Source: Nitrosomonadales bacterium
GTDB taxonomy: Bacteria; Pseudomonadota; Gammaproteobacteria; Burkholderiales; Gallionellaceae
DNA: 64,000 bases
Assembly: GCA_016195965.1 (NCBI GenBank)
Contig: JACPYR010000095.1
Coordinates: 28,050 to 92,049, forward strand
Direction: 5' to 3'
A program made the position numbers and the translations under genes. Below, piece by piece: positions 1-7,878 of the stretch. Under the pieces are notes generated by a model that saw only the letters and a program-made list of their open reading frames with translations, ran no database searches and was not told the DNA's origin. Every line of letters begins with the position of its first letter. The stretch's first letter is position 1.

Positions 1-40
1 CATCAAGCATCTAGAACGCATCTGACACAGAAAGGCCGCC

Positions 41-520
41 ATGAACAACCAGGAAATTCCCATCGCCGTCGAAGCCATGCAAGTGGTGCCACGCGCTAAG
101 CTGTCGATCTATCCGGAACCTTTTGCCGCGCGGATGAAAGGCCGTGAGAAGCGTATTATCGGCGACTTGTTTGGCCTGACAAATTTCGGCGTTAACTTGA
201 CACGCCTATTGCCCGGCGCGGGATCGTCGCTGCGCCATGCTCATGCCCGGCAAGACGAGTTCGTTTACATATTGCAGGGCCATCCTGTGCTGCTTACCGA
301 TGCGGGGGAGACGCAACTTTCTCCCGGAATGTGCGCTGGATTTAAAGCCGGTACGGGCAACGCTCACCAGTTGCTTAATCGCACCGATGCAGAAATAATC
401 TATCTTGAAATAGGCGATCGCAGTCCAGGCGATTCCGTCGTATACCCGGACGATGACCTTCAAGCGATTCTCGTCGATGGCAAATGGCTGTTTGCACACA
501 AAGACGGCAAGCCCTATTGA
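41..520 (+). CDS. Cupin-domain protein
   Basis: Single-domain cupin of 159 residues. Cupin motif 1 is visible around residues 58-80: a glycine-rich lead, then HAH, a glutamate four residues on and a glycine ending the strand. Motif 2 near residues 95-112 has the His and Asn (HQLLN) but an Ala where Pro is usual. The HxH...E and the later His are the normal metal ligands of the fold. Such small cupins are metal-dependent enzymes or ligand-binding proteins; the substrate cannot be read here. It heads a plus-strand run of small genes, with the GNAT gene starting 37 bases downstream. Confidence 0.85.
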   Translation: MNNQEIPIAVEAMQVVPRAKLSIYPEPFAARMKGREKRIIGDLFGLTNFGVNLTRLLPGAGSSLRHAHARQDEFVYILQGHPVLLTDAGETQLSPGMCAGFKAGTGNAHQLLNRTDAEIIYLEIGDRSPGDSVVYPDDDLQAILVDGKWLFAHKDGKPY

Positions 521-557
521 AACCAATGCCTGTATACAACCAGCCCAACCTGTAATC

Positions 558-989
558 ATGGACATCGAACCCATTACGGATATTGAAAACGTCAAGACAC
601 TGCTTGCCGAATGCGGTCTGCCTGTCGCCGACATTGCCCACTCTAAGCTGCCGCTGTTCTTTGGCATCCGTGCAGAATCGGGCATGGTCGCAGTCGTCGG
701 CCTTGAGTTATTCGGCTCGGCGGCGTTGCTCCGCTCACTCGCCGTATCCCCCGCATACCGTAGTCACGGGCTGGCGCGCCGGCTGGTTGAACATGCCGAA
801 CATGTTGCGGCATCCGTTGGAGTGGATACATTGTTTCTGCTGACCACCACGGCTTCCGCTTTCTTCGCCAGGCTGGGTTACATGCCCCTATCCCGGCTTG
901 AGGCTCCGCCGGTTATCAAGGCTACAGCGCAGTTCTCCACGTTGTGTTCAGAATCATCTGAATTGTTATTGAAAGAAATCCGTCGATGA
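558..989 (+). CDS. ArsN2-like GNAT acetyltransferase
   Basis: 143-residue GNAT. The acetyl-CoA site reads LAVSPAYRSHGLARRLV (residues about 55-71), and the C-terminal half has FFARLGY followed by RLEAPPVIKATAQF, a layout typical of the ArsN2 family linked to arsenic resistance. That family is thought to acetylate organoarsenicals, although no ars operon lies beside it here. The open frame extends upstream to 453, but the ATG at 558 fits family length and lies outside the cupin gene. Its stop overlaps the next start (ATGA), so the two are probably translationally coupled. Confidence 0.8.
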   Translation: MDIEPITDIENVKTLLAECGLPVADIAHSKLPLFFGIRAESGMVAVVGLELFGSAALLRSLAVSPAYRSHGLARRLVEHAEHVAASVGVDTLFLLTTTASAFFARLGYMPLSRLEAPPVIKATAQFSTLCSESSELLLKEIRR

Positions 990-1459
990 GCAAATCCAAC
1001 TTTATGCTTTCCACCTGGCAACGCCTGTCGCATTGGCCGGGAGGAAAATGGGCGTTTGCCAAACTGGTATGCTGGAAAGCTCCATACTTTGCCAGCATCA
1101 AACCGAAGTTTGTGGCCTTGCGTCCCGGCTACTGCGAGGTGTATATCAGGAAGCGCCGCGCGGTGCTCAACCACATCGGCACAGTGCATGCCATCGCGAT
1201 GTGCAACATGGCCGAACTCGTCGCAGGTTCGATGACCGATGTCACTATTCCCGCCACGCACCGCTGGATACCCAAGGGCATGACTGTCGCTTACCTTAAG
1301 AAGGCCGAAACCGATTTGCGCGCGATAGCCGAACTGGAACCCGTCCCCGCATTTGCAAGTTCCGGGGAGTTGCCGGTGACGGTTAAGGTTCTGGACAGTC
1401 TTGGGCAAACTGTAGTCCACGCAGTCATCACGATGTGGGTCGCGCCCAAAAATAAATAG
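986..1459 (+). CDS. DUF4442 hotdog-fold protein
   Basis: 157 residues matching the DUF4442 family, which has the hotdog fold of acyl-CoA thioesterases. Supporting stretches are the aromatic N-terminus (WQRLSHWPGGKWAFAKLV), LNHIGTVHAIAMCNMAEL in the position of the hotdog helix, and a C-terminal strand ending VITMWVAPK. The catalytic role of this family is unsettled; a thioesterase or acyl-binding role is an inference from fold. It overlaps the ArsN2-like gene by four bases and precedes a methyltransferase by 22 bases, so it appears to be part of one transcript. Confidence 0.75.
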   Translation: MSKSNFMLSTWQRLSHWPGGKWAFAKLVCWKAPYFASIKPKFVALRPGYCEVYIRKRRAVLNHIGTVHAIAMCNMAELVAGSMTDVTIPATHRWIPKGMTVAYLKKAETDLRAIAELEPVPAFASSGELPVTVKVLDSLGQTVVHAVITMWVAPKNK

Positions 1460-1481
1460 TCCATTTAAAAATGGAGAATTC

Positions 1482-2279
1482 TTGAGCAATTTTACGAGCA
1501 TCTCGCCGCATTACCGGAAAACAGCCCTGCTGCAAAAATCGGCAGCCGAGCGGCTGTTCGGGATGCTGGACATCGGTCGCGAAGATGATGTGCTGGATCT
1601 TGGTTGTGGTCCCGGTCACCTTGCCAACAAAATTCGCGCGATGACGAAAGGAGTCGTGGCGGGCATTGATCCTTCACCGGGGATGATCGCCGAAGCGCTG
1701 CATAACTATCCGGCAGGAATTGAATTCAGTGTTGCCGGAGCTGAAACGTTGTCGGCAAGCGAACAATACGATGCCATATTCTGCAACTCCGTTTTCCAAT
1801 GGTTTCGTGATCCGGCGCGTGCCGTTTCCAACTGCCATAATGCGCTGCGCCCCGGCGGACGCATGGCTATTCAGGCTCCGGCCCGACAAAATTATTGCCC
1901 GAATTTTCTGCGCGCAGTCGCCACACTCGGTGACGATACGCGCACGCGGGATACTTTCGGGCATTTTATTTCTCCCTGGCTTTTTCTTGATACCGCAGAA
2001 GAGTACGCTGCCTTATTCAAAAATGCGGGGTTCAAGGTGTTGTCGTCCGACATTGAACAAGTGCCGCAACTTTGCGGCCCGGAAAAGGTCATGGAGATGT
2101 TCGAGTCGGGAGCTGCTGCGGGGTATCTCAACCCGGACTGTTACGATGTCACACTGCCTTCAGCTTATATCGGTGCGGCGCGCGAATTGATCGCACAAGA
2201 TTTTCACGCGCAAACGAAAACAAATGGGCAAGTGGAACTGACATTCAATCGCATTTATTTATTGGCGCACAAGATATGA
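1482..2279 (+). CDS. Class I SAM-dependent methyltransferase
   Basis: 265 residues. Motif I is VLDLGCGPGHLA (about residues 37-48), the acidic end of strand 2 is GIDPSPGM, and the post-motif region has FCNSVFQWFRDP and LRPGGRMAI, the layout of BioC and trans-aconitate 2-methyltransferase relatives. The substrate is not clear. The start is TTG at 1482, with GGAGA seven bases upstream; no better in-frame ATG fits. Its last codons overlap the next gene through ATGA. BioC itself is unlikely because no biotin gene is nearby. Confidence 0.8.
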   Translation: MSNFTSISPHYRKTALLQKSAAERLFGMLDIGREDDVLDLGCGPGHLANKIRAMTKGVVAGIDPSPGMIAEALHNYPAGIEFSVAGAETLSASEQYDAIFCNSVFQWFRDPARAVSNCHNALRPGGRMAIQAPARQNYCPNFLRAVATLGDDTRTRDTFGHFISPWLFLDTAEEYAALFKNAGFKVLSSDIEQVPQLCGPEKVMEMFESGAAAGYLNPDCYDVTLPSAYIGAARELIAQDFHAQTKTNGQVELTFNRIYLLAHKI

Positions 2280-2818
2280 AGTTGCCTGACGGGATCGGAG
2301 AAAATATATCGCGCTGCACTGGAAAAAATGCGTTGGGAGATGCAGTCAGTCATAAGCCAGAAATCATGAGAAGGGGGCCGGGCTTTCTGGCCCGCCTGTT
2401 TGCGCTTGCCCCTTCTGGGGACGGGGTCGGTGCCGCTGAAATTAAAAAAGGTGACGGCGGTGCATTGTTCATACATGGGCGCCCTTCCGCCGCGGGCATC
2501 AAACAAGTTATTTCGCTCGTAGCGCAGGGCAAACTGGTTCTCCTATTTCCCAATGGCACCCGCTCGCGAGAGCAAGTCGAAGCGAAACGTGGTGCAGCAA
2601 CGATCGCGCTGCAGGCCAAAGCGCAAATTGTCCCCGCGCAGTACGAGGGCCCTGCGAAAATCCGGTTCAGCCATTTGCTGCGCCGACCGGCTATCCGCGT
2701 CACGTTTGGGGTGCCCATCGTAATACAGTCGGATACGCCCGCTGATAAAGAGGCAGCGTCAATGTTAACTGCCCAACTTGATGAAGCCAAGAAGGCATTG
2801 AATTCGGTTAGGCTGTAA
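2276..2818 (+). CDS. PlsC-like acyltransferase fragment, HX4D box missing
   Basis: 180 residues. The middle and C-terminal part resembles 1-acyl-glycerol-3-phosphate acyltransferases: LVLLFPNGTRSREQ is like the FPEGTRS box, followed by KRGAATIALQAKAQIVPAQ, like the KGA...A...VP box. The catalytic NHX4D block expected 60-70 residues earlier is absent; the N-terminal 70 residues are unrelated and have ALFIHGRPSAAGIK instead. It is either a degenerate acyltransferase or a non-catalytic derivative. The start at 2276 overlaps the methyltransferase stop, giving a cleaner start than the upstream extension to 2072. Confidence 0.5.
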   Translation: MKLPDGIGENISRCTGKNALGDAVSHKPEIMRRGPGFLARLFALAPSGDGVGAAEIKKGDGGALFIHGRPSAAGIKQVISLVAQGKLVLLFPNGTRSREQVEAKRGAATIALQAKAQIVPAQYEGPAKIRFSHLLRRPAIRVTFGVPIVIQSDTPADKEAASMLTAQLDEAKKALNSVRL

Positions 2819-2854
2819 GCCCCTTTTTTCATTGGTCGTCATAAGGAATACGCC

Positions 2855-3244
2855 ATGGCACAAATCAAGATATACGGTATTAAAGAAAAGCTGGCTCCGG
2901 TACGCGAGCGTTTGTCTGAGGTTATCCATGAGTGCGTGATGGAAGCATTGCAATTGCCAGCCGATAAAAGGGCGCACCGTTTCTTTTTGATGGAACGAGA
3001 AGATATGCTCTGCCCGGCAGGACGCACCGATGCCTATACGATCATCGAAATCACCCTGATCGAAGGCCGCAGCGTCGAAGCCAAAAAGAAGCTTGTCCGG
3101 TTGCTGTTCGACAACATCAGGGACAAGGCCAACATCCGGCATCAGGATATCGAGATATGCATACAGGAGAGTCCCGCCCACAACTGGGGATTCAGGGGCA
3201 TGCATGGCGATGAAGTTAAGCTGGATTACAAGATCAATGTCTGA
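2855..3244 (+). CDS. Tautomerase-family protein (full copy)
   Basis: 129 residues of the tautomerase/MIF superfamily, similar in layout to the protein at 6052-6447: a beta strand at the N-terminus, ERLSEVIHECVMEAL helix, a basic strand, EGRSVEAKKKLVRLLF helix, and the C-terminal NWGFRGMHGDEVKLDY. Active members of this superfamily use the amino-terminal proline exposed after Met removal; here residue 2 is Ala (MAQIKIYG), so classical tautomerase chemistry is doubtful. A truncated second copy of its 3' third lies at 4212-4396. The ribosome site AAGGAA lies about ten bases before the ATG. Confidence 0.8.
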   Translation: MAQIKIYGIKEKLAPVRERLSEVIHECVMEALQLPADKRAHRFFLMEREDMLCPAGRTDAYTIIEITLIEGRSVEAKKKLVRLLFDNIRDKANIRHQDIEICIQESPAHNWGFRGMHGDEVKLDYKINV

Positions 3245-3271
3245 TTTCATGTCGGCAAACAAAGGAAAGTA

Positions 3272-3310
3272 ATGCTTAGATATCTGGTGATAACATTCAG
3301 CCACCCCTAA
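3272..3310 (+). pseudogene. 5' remnant of a YciI-like gene
   Basis: The twelve codons MLRYLVITFSHP and a TAA match the first codons of the intact YciI-like gene at 4421 (MMRYLVTTFR), and the 30 bases before it, including AAAGGAAA, match the bases before 4421. This is the truncated left copy of a duplicated tautomerase-YciI junction. The rest of the gene is missing and trmO begins 30 bases later. Confidence 0.7.
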
Positions 3311-3340
3311 CTCAACTTTAATCATCGAGAATATCAGGCC

Positions 3341-3796
3341 ATGGAATCTATCGGTACCATTCGCACTTCCTACAAGACAAAGCAGGACTGTCCGATTCAG
3401 CCGCTTTATACATCCGGCGTTTTAGGGCGCGTAGAGGTATTGGAACAATACGCCGAGGGGTTGAAGGACATTGAAACCTTTTCCCACATCTATCTGCTTT
3501 ACTTATTCGACCGAGCTGATGCGATCAGCTTGGTTCGTTCCACCTTTTTGGACGATACCCCTCACGGTATCTTTGCCTCAAGGCATCCGTGCAGACCAAA
3601 CGGAATCGGGATGTCCATCGTCAAGCTCATTCGGAGAGAGGGCAATGCTCTCATCGTCGAGGGAGCTGACGTGCTGGATGAAACGCCGCTCCTGGACATC
3701 AAACCCTACATTCCGAAATATGATGCAATTCCTTCAGCAAGCGAAGGATGGACGGCCAACAAGCAGTGGCGTCAAAAGCCGGAGGGACGGGAATGA
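3341..3796 (+). CDS. trmO: TrmO-like tRNA N6-methyltransferase (TsaA fold)
   Basis: 151 residues. The N-terminus MESIGTIRTSY, the central HIYLLYLFDRAD, and FASRHPCRPNGIGMSIVKLI with LDIKPYIPKYDA are the hallmark blocks of the TsaA/VirR family, which includes TrmO, the SAM-dependent N6-methyltransferase of t6A37 in tRNA. Family length and the SRxPxRPNxIG block agree. E. coli TrmO is longer, so this is the short form whose activity is less well established. It sits between the two halves of a duplicated tautomerase-YciI segment, so it probably arrived with the following DUF1272 gene. Confidence 0.8.
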   Translation: MESIGTIRTSYKTKQDCPIQPLYTSGVLGRVEVLEQYAEGLKDIETFSHIYLLYLFDRADAISLVRSTFLDDTPHGIFASRHPCRPNGIGMSIVKLIRREGNALIVEGADVLDETPLLDIKPYIPKYDAIPSASEGWTANKQWRQKPEGRE

Positions 3797-3858
3797 CCAC
3801 GTCCAAGGTTAATCCGGTAGCCCCTTTACGTTAAGCGATATACCCAGAAGAGAATTAA

Positions 3859-4107
3859 ATGCTGCAACTTCGTCCTTCCTGTGAGTGCTGCGATAAGGCG
3901 CTTCCGCCCGAGTCCATTGAGGCACGCATATGTTCGTTCGAGTGTACTTTCTGTGTATCGTGCGCAGAGTTAGTGCTCCACGGAAAATGTCCAAACTGTG
4001 GCGGTGAACTTGTTGCAAGACCAAGGCGCCCATCCTGCAAACTGGCCGCGTATCCAGCTTCAACCGAGCATATTTTCAAGCCCGCAGGTTGTGCAAAAGC
4101 AGCATGA
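3859..4107 (+). CDS. DUF1272 zinc-ribbon protein
   Basis: 82-residue protein of the DUF1272 family, with eight cysteines arranged as pairs: CECC, CSFECTFCVSCAE and CPNCGGEL. These almost certainly bind zinc. The opening LRPSCECCDKALPPES and CPNCGGELVARPRR are characteristic. Function is unknown. It lies downstream of trmO and just before the tautomerase remnant; the last 20 residues run into sequence outside the usual family core and may be junction-derived. Confidence 0.85.
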   Translation: MLQLRPSCECCDKALPPESIEARICSFECTFCVSCAELVLHGKCPNCGGELVARPRRPSCKLAAYPASTEHIFKPAGCAKAA

Positions 4108-4211
4108 TGTTCGCAATTTCGCTTATCCCATCGCTGCATCAATTCCACGCGCTTGCGAAGCGAACGTTAACCGGCCACTCGGCCACCGCTGTTTAGTGCC
4201 TAGTATGCCAA

Positions 4212-4396
4212 GATCGAGCCGCATCGTGGAAACCAGGAAAGAATTTATCCGACTTCTTTTCAACAAGATCAGGGATCGGGTGAATATTTCGCATCAAGAC
4301 TTGGAAATTTGCATCACGGAAAGCGCGGCACACAACTGGGGATTCAGGGGCATGCATGGCGATGAAGTTAAGTTGAATTACAAGATTAATGTCTGA
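4212..4396 (+). pseudogene. 3' remnant of a tautomerase-family gene
   Basis: From about 4212 the sequence matches the last third of the gene at 2855-3244: ETRKEFIRLLFNKIRDRVN..., then the shared NWGFRGMHGDEVKLNYKINV and stop. The open frame containing it starts in unrelated sequence at 3998, so the N-terminal two thirds are gone. The two copies differ at many codon positions, so the duplication is not recent. It is the right-hand partner of the 3272 remnant. Confidence 0.75.
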
Positions 4397-4420
4397 TTTT
4401 CTGTCGGCATATTAAGGAAA

Positions 4421-4675
4421 ATGATGCGATATCTGGTGACAACATTCCGCACCACGCAATTTCAACCATCGGTCATAGACGCGCACTACGCATTCCTGGA
4501 GCGGTTGCGGCAGCAGGGCAAGCTAGAACTGGCCGGGCCGTTTACCGATAAGTCGGGCGGAGCTTATCTGATTAATGCGGCGAACCTGGAAGAGGCAAGA
4601 GAACTGGTCTTCAGCGATCCGGTGCATACGTCTCAATCTTCGGTAGTCACGGTCTATGAATGGAATGCAAAGTGA
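4421..4675 (+). CDS. YciI-like protein
   Basis: 84 residues of the YCII fold: MMRYLVTTFRTTQFQP, HYAFLERLRQQGKLELAGPFTDKSGGAYLI, then EEARELVFSDPVHTSQSSVVTVYEW. The conserved elements are the H of HYAFL, the AGP turn, and the SDP turn; the fold is dimeric and ferredoxin-like, and its general function is unknown. AAGGAAA lies seven bases before the ATG. It is the intact copy of the remnant at 3272, and it overlaps nothing, ending eight bases before a truncated GNAT gene. Confidence 0.8.
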   Translation: MMRYLVTTFRTTQFQPSVIDAHYAFLERLRQQGKLELAGPFTDKSGGAYLINAANLEEARELVFSDPVHTSQSSVVTVYEWNAK

Positions 4676-4682
4676 ACGGATT

Positions 4683-4994
4683 ATGTCGCAAGAGGTGTAC
4701 ATGATACGCAGCGCCGAAAGGTATGAGCTGTCCAAGCTTGCCGAAATTTATTCGGCATTGTGGCATCTGGCATTTTCCAAACACTTTCCGCCCGAGAATC
4801 TGGCGCGCGTAGCGATCTGTGATTTCGAGGAGAGATGGCGTGGCTATTTCGCAGGCGACGCTGTCAGCTCGTTTGTGTACGAACAGGATTCGGTTCAACT
4901 CGGTTTTGCCTTTTTCGGAGAGCAGCGGCTCATACAGCGTTATGGCATCGAGCTATGTCAGTTGCGCTACGAAAGACAACTACCGCGAGAATAG
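4683..4994 (+). CDS. Truncated GNAT-like protein
   Basis: 103 residues resembling the first half of a GNAT acetyltransferase: IRSAERYELSKLAEIYSALWHLAF, then ERWRGYFAGDAVSSFVYEQDSVQLGFAFFG, which matches the strands before the acetyl-CoA site. The R/QxxGxG/A pyrophosphate loop that should follow is missing; after FFGE the frame ends in unrelated residues and a stop. It is probably a gene truncated by deletion or frameshift and not an active enzyme. The gene context is the same plus-strand run. Confidence 0.45.
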   Translation: MSQEVYMIRSAERYELSKLAEIYSALWHLAFSKHFPPENLARVAICDFEERWRGYFAGDAVSSFVYEQDSVQLGFAFFGEQRLIQRYGIELCQLRYERQLPRE

Positions 4995-5033
4995 AATATC
5001 TGCACTCCTCTAATGTAAAGAAAGGAAAATGCA

Positions 5034-5327
5034 ATGCCCGCCTATATGCTCATCAGAGTCGCCGCAGACGATTCCGCTCAGCTCAGGGATTATCAGACGG
5101 CTGTTCCGCCCATCGTCGCAAAATACCGGGGAAAATTCATCGTGAGGGGCGGCGACACGGTCACGCTGGAAGGGCCGGAAGAATCGCGCCGCATCGTCGT
5201 GATCGAGTTTCCAGAGCTGTCCGATGTGCAGGCGTTCTATCACTCGCCAGAGTATGCGCAGGCGCGCAAGCTACGCGGAGGGGTCGCGAGATTCGAGGCA
5301 ATCGCCGTGGATGGCATCAAGCTGTAG
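5034..5327 (+). CDS. DUF1330 protein
   Basis: 97 residues, a typical DUF1330 domain (dimeric alpha/beta-barrel ferredoxin-like fold): MPAYMLIRVAADDSAQLRDYQ, then KYRGKFIVRGGDTVTLEG, RIVVIEFPELSDVQAFYHSPEYAQARKLR. The family is widespread and functionally undefined; weak similarity to antibiotic monooxygenase-type barrels is known. AAAGGAAA lies five bases before the ATG. It is followed after 20 bases by the GST gene, so co-transcription is likely. Confidence 0.85.
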   Translation: MPAYMLIRVAADDSAQLRDYQTAVPPIVAKYRGKFIVRGGDTVTLEGPEESRRIVVIEFPELSDVQAFYHSPEYAQARKLRGGVARFEAIAVDGIKL

Positions 5328-5347
5328 GCGGCACATAGGGAGGCGTG

Positions 5348-6022
5348 ATGGGATTTGATTTATACATCGGCAACAAGAATTATTCGTCGTGGTCGTTGCG
5401 CGCATGGCTGTTGCTCAAGCATCTGGGCATACCGTTCACCGAACACATGGTGTCGGTCGCCGGGCGCGATTACAACGCGGCCTTGCTGCCCATCTCCGCG
5501 AATGCCAGGGTGCCTTGCCTGCATGTGGACGGCTTCCAGATTTGGGAAAGCATAGCGATAGCGGAATACCTAGCAGAACAATATCCTGATCTATGGCCAG
5601 CCGATCCCAAGGCTCGCGCGCGGGCGCGCAGCATCGCGGCGGAAATGCATGCCGGTTTCGCCAACCTGCGCCGGGCGATGCCGATGAATCTGAAATTCAA
5701 ACTCAGGGGCAAACCGGCTGAGGCGGCAGTGCAGCGCGACATCGATCGCATCGTCGAAATATGGACGGAAGCCCGCACCCGATTCGCAACACCAGACGCA
5801 GCCTATCTCTTCGGCGCGTTCTCGGTGAGCGATGCGATGTACGCGCCCATAGTCTGGCGCTTCCACATCTACAACGTGCCGCTGCCGAAAATTGCGGCAG
5901 AATATCGCGACACGATGCTGGCTCACCCCGCGATGCAGGAATGGTATGAAGCGGCGATAAAGGAAGCCGAGGCGCATGCGCATTACGATCAGCTGGCAAT
6001 GGAATATGGCGGAGCTCGCTAA
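5348..6022 (+). CDS. Glutathione S-transferase family protein
   Basis: 224 residues. The N-terminal thioredoxin-like domain is LYIGNKNYSSWSLRAWLLLKHLG, with NARVPCLHVDGFQIWESIAIAEYLAE giving the cis-Pro and the Glu-Ser glutathione site. The C-terminal helical domain follows from residue 90. The YSSWSLR start is found in a bacterial GST clade where serine is the likely catalytic residue. ATG at 5348 is preferred to GTG at 5345 because the GAGG ribosome site lies four bases before the ATG. The in vivo substrate is unknown. Confidence 0.85.
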   Translation: MGFDLYIGNKNYSSWSLRAWLLLKHLGIPFTEHMVSVAGRDYNAALLPISANARVPCLHVDGFQIWESIAIAEYLAEQYPDLWPADPKARARARSIAAEMHAGFANLRRAMPMNLKFKLRGKPAEAAVQRDIDRIVEIWTEARTRFATPDAAYLFGAFSVSDAMYAPIVWRFHIYNVPLPKIAAEYRDTMLAHPAMQEWYEAAIKEAEAHAHYDQLAMEYGGAR

Positions 6023-6051
6023 ACAAACGCAATTTCATAAAAGGAAAAAAC

Positions 6052-6447
6052 ATGCCCAGCGTGCTGATCGAAGTAAGACGACAATACACTCAAGCGCAAG
6101 AAGTCGCGCTGATGGAAGCGGTCCATACCGCCTTGCGTGAGGCTTTCAAGATATTACCCGACGACAGGAACGTGCGGCTGGTGGTTCACGAACCGCACCG
6201 CTTTATCTGCCCTCCCGACAAGGAACATCCCGAGCTCTATACGCACATCAGCATAGACGCTTTTGCGGGACGTTCCCTCGATGCCAAGCGCAACCTGTAC
6301 AAGGCCGTCGTCAACAACCTGGAAGCGCTTGGGGTACCCAAGGATCACGTAAAGATATTGCTTCGTGAAATTCAGAAAGAGAACTGGGGCATACGCGGCG
6401 GCCAGGCTGGCTGCGATGTCGAGCTGGGCTTCAAGGTCGAGGTATAG
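6052..6447 (+). CDS. Tautomerase-family protein with N-terminal proline
   Basis: 131 residues, the same family as 2855-3244 but with the catalytic-type Met-Pro start (MPSVLIEVRRQYTQ). Shared blocks are EAVHTALREAFKILPDDRNVRLVVHEPHRF, FAGRSLDAKRNLYKAVVNNLEALG and the C-terminal NWGIRGGQAGCDVELGFKVEV. The proline makes an active enzyme more plausible here than in the Ala2 paralogue. AAAGGAAAA lies five bases before the ATG. Confidence 0.85.
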   Translation: MPSVLIEVRRQYTQAQEVALMEAVHTALREAFKILPDDRNVRLVVHEPHRFICPPDKEHPELYTHISIDAFAGRSLDAKRNLYKAVVNNLEALGVPKDHVKILLREIQKENWGIRGGQAGCDVELGFKVEV

Positions 6448-6527
6448 CACTATGCACATGAGCCATCACGCAAGTGTGATATGCCGATTTATTGACTACA
6501 GGTTAACCATTATGGAGAAAAAATAGC

Positions 6528-7271
6528 ATGGCTATCATCCTTGCACTTGTTATTGTCATCGCAGCAACTGCGGTGATACTTAATCTTGGACATTTCGCGA
6601 ACAGGTCGCCATACTCCGCAAGCGGCTTGGCATATATCGACACCCAATTCAAATATCAAACTCTGCTGCTTGGTGTGGCCGCAATAGTTCTGCTTGGCCT
6701 CTATTTCGTGAATGCCGAAAATTTCTGGTCGTATCTCGCGCCGGGAAATATTGGCGCACCGGCCAAGGGCGTGGCATGGTTGGGCATCTATGACCATCAG
6801 TCGTGGGTTGGCGTGGGTGTCGCACTTTCCTTTTTCATCACGTTCGGCACGTCAACTTTCGTCTATCTGCAATTCCGCAAATCAGGCGGCGCGTTGAAGC
6901 ATGCCTTCCACTATCTGTCGTGGATACTGCTGTTTTCCTGCACCAATGCATTTTCGGAAGAGGTCGTTTATCGTCTCGGCGTTGTTGTGCCGCTCGCGGG
7001 TTCGATTGATACAAGCTACATCCTGCTCATTTCGGCCATTGCCTTTGGCGCGCCGCATCTTCGCGGCATGCCCAACGGTATTGTGGGTGCGCTGATGGCA
7101 GGCTTTCTAGGCTGGCTGCTGGCAAAGTCGGTGATCGAAACGAATGGAATATTCTGGGCATGGTTCATCCATTTCCTACAGGACATCCCGATCTTTTCGG
7201 CTTTTGTTATGGCAGCGGCCAGCACTGCATTCGAGCGGGACGCACACAAAGCAGTGCGTCCCTCAATTTGA
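6528..7271 (+). CDS. CPBP-family intramembrane protease
   Basis: 247-residue membrane protein with an N-terminal signal-anchor, about seven hydrophobic segments, and the CPBP (Rce1-like) motifs: SEEVVYR (EExxxR, residues about 145-151), FGAPHL (FxxxH) and HFLQD near residue 220. These residues form the catalytic site in the family, which covers CAAX-type prenyl proteases and bacteriocin-immunity proteins. The bacterial substrate is unknown. AGGAGAAAA-like sequence precedes the ATG. It stands in the inner membrane among soluble stress proteins. Confidence 0.8.
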   Translation: MAIILALVIVIAATAVILNLGHFANRSPYSASGLAYIDTQFKYQTLLLGVAAIVLLGLYFVNAENFWSYLAPGNIGAPAKGVAWLGIYDHQSWVGVGVALSFFITFGTSTFVYLQFRKSGGALKHAFHYLSWILLFSCTNAFSEEVVYRLGVVVPLAGSIDTSYILLISAIAFGAPHLRGMPNGIVGALMAGFLGWLLAKSVIETNGIFWAWFIHFLQDIPIFSAFVMAAASTAFERDAHKAVRPSI

Positions 7272-7306
7272 ACATTAGCCCTGAAACAATTGTCACGGAG
7301 ATGAAA

Positions 7307-7870
7307 ATGATAAAAGACCTGCACACTTTACCCGCTAATTTACCGGTTCCAGTAGATGACGGCGCATGCGACCATTTACCGGGAAGTACCCTGCCTTCGG
7401 TGCCGCTGACTAGCGCCGCAGGAAAAGCTGTTGATCTCAGCACTTATACGGGCACACTGGTTATTTACTTCTACCCCATGCTGGGTCGTCCCGATAGCCC
7501 GCCCCTTATCGGCTGGAATGAAATACCCGGCGCCAGGGGATGCACTCCGCAAACCTGCGCCTTCCGCGATTCACACACCGAGTTGAAACAGCTCGGTGTC
7601 GAGGTGTTTGGTGTGAGCGCGCAACGTTTTGAAGACCAACAAGAAGCCCATGCAAGACTGCACCTCCCCTTTGCGTTACTCAATGACGGGCAACTTGCGT
7701 TGGCCAAGGCGATGAAGCTGCCCACATTCGAGTATGCGGGCATACGCCTGATAAAGCGCTTAACGCTTGTCGCGACGGGTGGCGTTATCCGCAAGGTTTT
7801 TTATCCGGTGTTCCCGCCCAACAACAATGCGGCTGAAGTCATCGCATGGCTTACGGCGCACCAGGCCTGA
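7307..7870 (+). CDS. Peroxiredoxin, BCP/AhpC-TSA type
   Basis: 187 residues with a thioredoxin fold. VIYFYPMLG is the first strand and GCTPQTCAFRD carries the peroxidatic cysteine (C79) and a second cysteine five residues on (C84), the CxxxxC arrangement of BCP-type atypical 2-Cys peroxiredoxins. There is an insertion (RPDSPPLIGWNEIPGAR) between the strand and the active site, which is unusual. ATG at 7307 is chosen because GGAG lies six bases before it, while the ATG at 7301 touches that site. It would detoxify hydrogen or organic peroxides in the cytoplasm and pairs naturally with the OsmC gene that follows. Confidence 0.85.
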   Translation: MIKDLHTLPANLPVPVDDGACDHLPGSTLPSVPLTSAAGKAVDLSTYTGTLVIYFYPMLGRPDSPPLIGWNEIPGARGCTPQTCAFRDSHTELKQLGVEVFGVSAQRFEDQQEAHARLHLPFALLNDGQLALAKAMKLPTFEYAGIRLIKRLTLVATGGVIRKVFYPVFPPNNNAAEVIAWLTAHQA

Positions 7871-7878
7871 CATACATC

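Noticed and set aside
1..40. Possible last codons of an upstream gene (frame ending at TGA 23-25)
   Set aside because: Only seven codons are visible, so no family can be tested.
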